From NCBI GenBank assembly GCA_020747015.1, contig JAGTJM010000015.1, positions 124,001-188,000 on the forward strand: a DNA stretch of 64,000 bases, read 5' to 3'. Below, piece by piece: positions 57,303 through 64,000 of the stretch. Position 1 is the first letter of the stretch. Every line of letters starts with the position of its first letter. The notes below the pieces were generated by a model that was not told the DNA's origin, did no database searches, and was given only the letters and a program-made list of their open reading frames with translations. The translations under genes were made by a program, and so were the position numbers. This stretch comes from Pyrenochaeta sp. MPI-SDFR-AT-0127. Its lineage: Eukaryota > Ascomycota > Dothideomycetes > Pleosporales > Cucurbitariaceae.

Positions 57303-59388
57303 TCATTTATCAGGCAACACATACCTTCTCTCAACACTCATCTCGCGATCCGCCTCATCCTCACCTTCAAATCGCAGCCTAACTAGATTCTCAACTTGAT
57401 CCCCCTCCTTACCACCATCTTCCTTCTTAACCTTGCCATCCGCTACCCTCCATCCCGCCACAACCTCCGCCTTGTAGAACGTTGTCGTGCCCGGATACAG
57501 TGCTAGTACGTTTCTGCCCTTCGGCAAGTCGGGCAGCGTCAAGTTACTCGACAGTGGTGGGATGGGAATGAGGTGGTTCACGCTCGCACGGTAGGGGACA
57601 GAGGGTGTTGGAGGGTCAGGATCTGCATCGATGATTTCGTAGCGACGTTGTTTACCCTCTCCAATGACGGAGGTGACGCGGCAGAGAATGCCTTCTCCCT
57701 CGTAGTTTGCTGACGATGAAGAAGAGCGATTTTTGGCATTGTTGCGGTAGAGCACTTCGGTCTGCGGGGCGAGACGAGGACGTATGGCATCTGCAATTTC
57801 GTGTGTCAGTGGTTGGTCTGGGAGGAGCTGATTCGTTCGGCTGAGCATCTGAACGAAGATAGGACGGAAAAGAATGCCGAAGAATGAATCCAAACGAGTG
57901 TGAGAGGAAAGGGAGAAATGTAAAGGAATGTGTGGATGAACAGGACTAAAAGGTGGGTACAGGATGCGAGTGTTTTTACAAGAAAAGCTCATATGAAAGA
58001 CAAATGAAATTTAAGGTTGTCTATGAGACTACAAACCACGGGGCTAACCATAATGAGATGGAACAAGAAATGCCAAAGCGGGTATCGTCTACCGTCTAAG
58101 TGTGGGGAACACCGAACACCTGAAGAAATGTGGGAAACAGCCACTCAGCGAGCGGCACTGCTTTTGGAGGAAGATTTGGACTTGGAGGAAGAACGAGCCT
58201 TCTTACCCTTACCCAATTCATCTTTATCGTCCTCAATCTTCACGCTGCTCTCTCGCATAGCAGGCACCGAGCCCGCCCGACTACTGCTCGACTTGGCCAC
58301 CAGCCGGTCCTTCTGGCTGCTGATAACAACCTTTGGGCTTGGTCCTCCTGGGCTGTCTGCAGCAATGCTATCGCGGTCGTCGACATCCGTTAATTTCCTC
58401 TTGCCCTGGCGGTCGCGTCCAGACTTCCCATGACCAACACTAGTTGCACGTGATGCAGAAGACGTTGCTTCCTCAGACGCACGAAGAGCAGAGAGCAGGG
58501 TGAGTTGGGTGCAAATGTCGTTTCCGCCTTCGACTGGCTGGAGAAGCGTCTGGATTTCGTTACATAGACGGATGTCCTCGCGTAGGTTCTTCTCGAGTTC
58601 GTCGTCGATGCGAGAAGAAGGGTCTGATCCTCGAGCTATTTGTACGAATTTGGTCAGTGGTTTGATCATGACAAAATAGGAAAAATAAAACTCACCCATG
58701 CGGGCATCTTGCTCGGCGTTTAATTCACCTAATCTGACCCGTATGATTTCGGACTCTCTCTATTTGTTGTCAGTCAGTATGATATGACACGACACCGGAT
58801 ATGATGTAGTAGCACGAATGCAGCGGGCAACAGAACATGGCTGCGGTCTCGTAAATAGTAGTTGCCATCAAGACGAAACCAAGCGAAGTAAAGGCTAGGA
58901 ATCTCTGAGATGTTGTAGTTGGTTGCGACTGACAAAGCGTCTGAAGCGGTACCTCGAGGTACTTGCTTACCAACATCGCATTGACTCGCTTTCCACATAG
59001 TCTTTTCTTCTTCTCGATCACCTCTTTGATCGTAAGATGGTGTTGAGTGGGGATTGCATCGTGTTCCACTGGAGTAATTTGACGCGAGTATATCATGACT
59101 AACAAAACCACCTGACGTAACCAGTTCTCAGGGCGTACCTTCAGAGCGAATATGAGACCGCTTTGCTCACAAGAAGCATGTGCCATCTCGATAAAGCCCT
59201 ACAACCAAGGCTTTACATGCAAAAAGAGGGGGGTTGGATGATGATGCTGATAACGTGATCAAGGAGATGTGTCTTACAATGAGCTGGTCGACTCGTTTTC
59301 CATCAGCCTTGATCGAATTCCATATGGCCCTTTCCTCGTCAATCTCCTCTTTCAGCTGGCCGCCGCGGGGCCTGCTACGCGCAGCCAT
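57303..59388 (-). CDS. SGF29: Sgf29, SAGA histone-mark reader
   Basis: Subunit of the SAGA acetyltransferase complex; its tandem Tudor domain reads H3K4 methylation. Proposed minus-strand exons: 59278..59388, 59171..59198 (28 nt), 58971..59068, 58696..58759, 58213..58635 and 57303..57790, giving 403 residues with every phase matched. The N-terminus (ARSRPRGGQLKEEIDEERA) and the helical RESEIIRVRLGELNAEQDAR match the family's coiled coil. The C-terminal SGF29 domain starts near PQTEVLYRNNAK, contains GEGKQRRYEIIDADPDP, YRASVNHLIPIP and LALYPGTTTFYKAEV, and ends RLRFEGEDEA. The last intron would be 422 nt, far longer than others; both sides could also be read as separate short ORFs (ends at 58145; start near 57850). 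Confidence 0.82.
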
Positions 59389-59701
59389 CTTGACAGGAGG
59401 TGCGCCTCAGTCGCTCCCCAGCTCTTTCTACGTCACCTCGAGTCCCGCCGGTTGTTCATGTGCAAGAGTAGAATCGTAAAAGGGAGGCAGAAGTGGAAGA
59501 GGGACAATGCAGGCGCTGGGGTAGCCCGAGAGATGCAGGGCGAGAGCCGCACTAAAGGCGGAAGTGGGGTGGTTGTAGGAGCTTAATCCAACGGCAGTGT
59601 ATCGATTATGCGGAGGCGGTAAACACGTGGACCCCACCAAAGCTCCCTTGCCAAATCGAAGCTTCCTTTGCTCATCACAACAACAATTAATCAGTTTCAA
59701 G
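59389..59701. promoter_or_regulatory. Divergent promoter of SGF29 and PMI genes
   Basis: 313 nt between two divergent start codons; no clear motif recognised. Confidence 0.45.
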
Positions 59702-61271
59702 ATGCGGAATCCTCTTATCAGGCTTGAGTGCGGTACGAAAAAGTTCCAAAACTTGGTAATGAATCACAATTGACGCGTTATGCAGGCGTGAACAGTTACG
59801 ACTGGGGTACGATGCCCCGCATCCATATTGAAGTGATATCAGCGGTGTGCTGAAGCGACTCAGGCAAAATCGGCAAGACCTCTGCTGCCGCCAAGTTTGC
59901 TGCCGCAACGGCTTCAGACTTTTCAATTCAAGAAGAGAAGCCATATGCTGAGGTAAATTGCCTGTGGTGCCTTTTGCGACCGGATTGCTAATTTCCAAAG
60001 CTATGGATGGGAACTCACCCCTCGCTTCCTTCTAAGGACCTCGAGACGCAACGAACGCTCCTTGATCTCGTCCGAGACAACCAGACTCTTCTGTCTGCAG
60101 ACATTGCTGAACGCTATGAAAACAAGCTACCCTTCTTGTTCAAGGTCTTGTCTATCAACAAGGCCTTGAGCATTCAGGCGCATCCGAACAAGAAGCTTGC
60201 CGAACAACTACATGCTAAAGACCCCAAGAACTACCCAGGTCAGCCACTTGCGTTCAGCCACTAGCGTAGACGACTGATAATCGGATAGATGATAACCACA
60301 AGCCTGAGATGACCATCGCTGTCACTCCATTCGATGGGCTATGCGGCTTCCGACCCCTCGCCGAAATCGCCCATTTCCTCCAGACCGTCCCCTCACTTCG
60401 AAAACTTGTTGGCGAAGATGAGGCCAAGAACTTTGAGAACACAATAAAGGGCAAGGAGACTTCAGACAAGGAGGCTGACGTGCAAGCCAACAAGAAAGCT
60501 CTTCAGTCTGCATTCACCAAAGTCATGAACACAGACAAGGACGCTCTAGCTACCGCATCTGAGGAGTTAATAAAGGCAGCGCAGTCTGAAGGTGCGCAGT
60601 TTGCCGGCGAAGGTGGTCCTTCAAACGGTGGGAAGGAACTTGCAGACCTTGTTATCCGCCTCAACTCCCAATTTCCCAACGACATCGGTCTCTTCGTACA
60701 GTTTTTCCTCAACTACGTGAAGCTCGAGATTGGCGAAGCCATGTTCCTCAAGGCAGACGACATCCATGCCTACCTCTCTGGAGATATTATTGAGTGTATG
60801 GCATCTTCCGACAATGTCGTGCGCGCAGGTTTCACCCCGAAGTTCAAGGATGTGGATACCCTGACCTCCATGCTGACATACAGCTACGCGCCAATTAGTG
60901 AGCAGAAGATGGAGCCTGCAGACTACCCTTACGTCACTTTGAACGCGCCAGCGTACAGCTCGAACTCAGGTGCCCTCCTATACAACCCACCGATTCCTGA
61001 ATTTGCGGTTGTAAGGACTGCATTGAACAGGACAGGAGCGAAGGCAACATTCGGGCCTGTTCAAGGGCCTAGCATCATTCTGTGTACTAAAGGCAAGGGT
61101 ACAATCAGTGTAGGCGCTAAGGAGGAGACGATCGATGAAGGATATGTCTTTTTCGTTGGCGCAACCGCAGAGGTTGTGATCAAGAGTGAGACCGATGCCG
61201 AGGATGGTGAGGGTTTGGTGACGTACAAGGCATTCTGTGAGATTGACGAGGATAAGAAGGAGAAGTTGTGA
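59702..61271 (+). CDS. PMI40: Mannose-6-phosphate isomerase (type I)
   Basis: Zinc enzyme interconverting fructose-6-phosphate and mannose-6-phosphate, supplying GDP-mannose for glycosylation and cell wall. Exons 59702..59732, 59786..59806 (21 nt), 59864..59952, 60001..60238 and 60289..61271 give 453 residues. Splicing builds the conserved start RLECGVNSYDWGK across three exons, which fixes the model. Zinc ligands are visible: Q106 and H108 in SIQAHPNK and E133 in DDNHKPEM, with a later His in the metal-site region DDIHAYLSGD. The catalytic-pocket block GDIIECMASSDNVVRAG is intact. An acidic, Lys-rich insert (about residues 165-225) is present as in other fungal enzymes. Head-to-head with SGF29, 313 nt apart. 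Confidence 0.96.
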
Positions 61272-61502
61272 ATGGCGTCTTCATTGGCAATCTTCATGTT
61301 TGGGAGGCATCTGGCATAGAGAAAATGACTAACGCAGAATGATGATAAGACGAATGTCCATTTTCAATTCGCCCGAACACATACGCACCAAGTCTCGTAA
61401 ATACTCTATAGACCCATGATATCTTTCCAAAACGCCAGCGCTATGCATGCCCATTCGGCCCAGAAACCCTGACCTTACGCATTATCACTAGACGTTGTGT
61501 CG

Positions 61503-62385
61503 TTATTGGAACTTCTCATCTCCTTCGTCGTCGCTACTTTCCTTCTCCTCCCACCCTACCAACCTTCTCAAAACCCTATTCTCCTCTTTGTACTCCTTCA
61601 CCTCTCTTCGAAGGCCCTCCTCCACCTCCCCTTGGCTCCTTAATGCGCTCCTCGCATTCTCCGCTACTCGGCTCAACCCCGCCTGCCATTCCGCATGTTC
61701 CAGTCTTAGCCCCATAGACGTACTGCGCTCAGCGTCTAGTAATGTCTGATAGTGTTTATGTAGGGCGAGGATTGACGTCGTTTGCGAGTAGGCGTAGGGC
61801 CGCAGTTTGTCGAGGAGGAGGGTCAGAGCGGACTCGTAGTCTGTGATGAGGTTGCTGAGGGATGTATTTGTTGCGCTGAGATCTTGTATTGTTTTTTGTG
61901 CAGAGGATAGTTGAGTTTGGAGGTGTGTAAGTTCGGCGGCGCGTGTTGCTGCTGTGAAAGCTGTCAGTCGTCACCTTCCTGGATATCGCTTGGCACTCCT
62001 GCTGCAGTACAAAATAGACGCAATTATGCCCAAGAAGTTAGAACGTACCGTTTATCTCCCCATTCACCTCCCTCATGCTGATGCCCCCAACCGCTCCGAC
62101 GGCTCCCCCCTCCTCTGCAGCCCGTCCTTGTATCGCAGCAACCCCATTCACAATCCCCGCCGTTTGCGCCTTGTTCTCTTCTAGTAGCTGACTCAGTTGC
62201 TGCACCACGGCCCACAGATGGTTCATATCCGTCTGTTGACCACCTGAAGGTAAACCGTTCACCAAAGGAATGCCGTTCTGTTGCCCGCCATTCACCTGTG
62301 AACCAGCCTGAGAAGCTGAAGGCGATGGAGGAGGGCGCGGCATAGTAGGTTGACCAGTCGAGTCGAGGAAGGAGTAGTTGTTCAT
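61503..62385 (-). CDS. Coiled-coil protein, uncharacterised
   Basis: Minus-strand exons 62049..62385 and 61503..61951 (97-nt intron) give 261 residues. The start MNNYSFLDSTGQPTMPRPP leads into a Gln/Gly/Asn-rich stretch. Two predicted helical parts follow: one at about 65-90 (MNHLWAVVQQLSQLLEENKA), then a long coiled coil through the second exon (AATRAAELTHLQTQLSSAQK to VEEGLRREVKEYKEENRVL). The C-terminus is acidic (EEKESSDDEGDEKFQ). No catalytic domain or membrane segment. It is probably a structural or adaptor protein. An upstream in-frame Met exists at 62550, but the chosen start has the conserved-looking beginning. Confidence 0.75.
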
Positions 62386-62999
62386 TATGACAACTGCGGT
62401 GTCAATAAGTAAGAAGTGGGTCCCTTTGCGAGATGAATGTTGAGGGCTGGGATATTGCGCGGCGTGCCTTGTGGCTTGAGAATTATCGGTGGACAATAAA
62501 TGTGCGACAAGATAGGTGGAAGAAATACGCTTTTTGGTTCGGAGCTCCACAGCCTACGTTAGATACAATCTAATCATCCAAATGCGCAAGTTGCGGAGTT
62601 GTGAGAGCTCCATGCGCACAGGGTCTCGATGGCACTTGTCTATGTTTGGAATTAGTGGCTTGGCTCTACATCAGTAGCACCGGAGGTTCACAAGCTCCAG
62701 GGCTCGGATATCAACCTTGAATTCAGATGAACGAATAAGGACTGTTCATTTCAGAACATGTTTGGTGATTTAGATTGAGATGGGATCAGTTACTTGTCTT
62801 CTCAATGAATATCGATGTACCCGAAGCCGTTCGAACATCCACGTATAGCTCTCCCCATAGCTGAAATCTTTCTTACCACTCGATGCCATAAGAATGCGTC
62901 CACTGATCTTCAGCTGCGCCTATAGACAGCTTTTAGGTATCGCTATTCATCTTTAAGGCTGGAAGCAAGTAAATGAAGGCCATGACATCCACGAAACCC
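62386..62999. other. Intergenic, no supported gene
   Basis: 614 nt between two minus-strand genes. No coding feature seen. Confidence 0.55.
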
Positions 63000-64000
63000 T
63001 CATCTTAGCAACGAACGGAAGTACTAGAGTCAGTCAGTGAGACAAGCAACATACGTTCAAGGCTCGGCAAAATCACCTTCAATTTGTCTATACTGTACTC
63101 TTTTTCGGTATCCTGGTCCGTCGAGAGAAGCAGTTCGGCTAGTTCTCTCTTCTTGTCCTGTGTTTCGACAACCCTCTTTAAATGTCTGATTAGATACCTC
63201 ACACACTACTACAGGGGGGAATGTACCTCTTCGAATGTCCCTTCCATTACAAAGCGAACCGTAGTCACTTCTTTCATTTGTCCCATGCGATGTACACGCG
63301 CGAGCGCTTGCTCTTCCACTGTGGGGTTCCATTGCGGCTCCATTATATAAGCTCGTGAGGCCGCCGTAATGTCCAGCCTGCATGAGTCTTAGTAGGCTTG
63401 ATTTCATAGAAAGAACAGACTCACCCGACTGCTGAACAAGATATTGTCATTAGAATGACAGAGAGGCTTCGGTCTTCTCGGAACATCTTTAATGCTAAGG
63501 ACCGATTGGTAGCAGACGTGTTTCCATCGTATCGTGCGTATGAAATTGAGGCCTGTGACAGTCCTTTTTCCACAAGATCAAGCGTCGATGTCCAAAAGGA
63601 GAAGACGATACTGAGAGAGGTAAATCAGTGCTGTTCTCTGTATAAGCTCCCCAAACTAGGGGCACCTATCTGCGCAACTGAATATGGATTGGATCGCACC
63701 ACATCGATGTGAAGCCACTTAGATGCTGTGGCTATGTATTTTCAAGATGTGAAGCGATGGTCGATAATCCGATATGCCCAGCTTATACCAAGAAACGAAT
63801 GTGACGAACCTTTTAGTTCCCTCCGCCTGATTGAGCAAGTCTGTAATAAGAGCCGTGATCTTGGTTGGTAGTAACTCTTCATCGTCGCCCAGAGGGTTTA
63901 AAGCAGGAGAAGAGACACCTGACAGTGTGTTCTCCGTTGTATAAAGGATTTCTATCATGGGACAAGGAGGCGTACAACCACATCGTGCCCGGATGTCATG
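63000..64000 (-). CDS. SNF2-family DEAD/H-box ATPase (Rad5/HLTF-like), C-terminal part
   Basis: DNA-dependent ATPase of the SNF2 superfamily; only the end of the helicase C lobe is inside the window, and the gene continues past 64000. Minus-strand exons: 63810..>64000, 63425..63612, 63227..63377, 63077..63185 and 63000..63023. SIVFSFWTSTLD is motif IV-like. After YARYDGNTSATNR, the join ISCSAVG-LDITAASRAYIMEP gives motif V, and EEQALARVHRMGQ is motif VI with its Arg residues. The last exon (24 nt) supplies YFRSLLR, the usual end. The junction after GTFEE to HLKRVVETQDKKR is off by one base with any GT-AG choice that I can find. Rad5/HLTF-like placement is from general layout only. Confidence 0.85.

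Noticed and set aside
1..64000. tRNA or rRNA genes, CRISPR arrays, transposases, terminal repeats
   Set aside because: I looked for T-loop-like GTTCGA blocks, regular repeats and transposase-like motifs and found none that hold up.

Overview
The window is nuclear DNA of a filamentous ascomycete (Pezizomycotina). Genes carry several short GT-AG introns, mostly 43-140 nt and often with a CTNAY-like branch site. The families also fit: a QDE-2-type Argonaute, deuterolysin, an Irs4-type EH-domain protein, LIG4 and a fungal homeobox factor. A dothideomycete is my best guess, from general resemblance only. I see no bacterial-type operon, CRISPR array, tRNA, rRNA or recognisable transposase. Thirty protein-coding loci are listed. 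Most multi-exon models were built by joining reading frames at splice sites that keep phase and family motifs. Two genes run off the window: phospholipase D at the left end and a SNF2-family ATPase at the right.

Layout. 1-9.7 kb: phospholipase D (3' part), a hydrophilic stress-type protein, an FAD amine oxidase and a multi-pass membrane protein. 10-17 kb: a secreted deuterolysin, a divergent small protein resembling the deuterolysin propeptide, a GPI-anchored protein and much non-coding DNA. 17-25 kb is a compact housekeeping block: DNA ligase IV and Irs4 (divergent), then a JMJD7-like JmjC protein and mitochondrial inner membrane peptidase Imp1 (divergent). 25.6-43 kb is gene-poor and looks accessory: two paralogous RING-H2 proteins, a small secreted cysteine-rich protein, three NmrA/isoflavone-reductase-like oxidoreductases, and a homeobox factor with very long upstream non-coding DNA. 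43.7-64 kb is again compact: two small hydrophilic proteins, Erv41, Argonaute, ARF6-type GTPase, a GT8 glycosyltransferase, a mitochondrial carrier, Sgf29 (SAGA), phosphomannose isomerase, a coiled-coil protein and the SNF2 ATPase.

Functional themes are membrane traffic and lipid signalling (PLD, ARF6, Erv41, Irs4), DNA repair and chromatin (LIG4, Sgf29, SNF2, JmjC), RNA silencing (Argonaute) and secreted products (deuterolysin, GPI protein, small cysteine-rich protein). ARF GTPases activate PLD in other eukaryotes, but the two genes are 50 kb apart here and this does not show a cluster. I found no clearly new multi-gene system. The most unusual items are the propeptide-like protein facing the protease gene, the isolated secreted cysteine-rich protein, the RING-H2/NmrA accessory stretch, a homeodomain split by a 13-nt microexon, an Sgf29 gene split by an unusually long non-coding gap, and a reading-frame discontinuity in the SNF2 gene.
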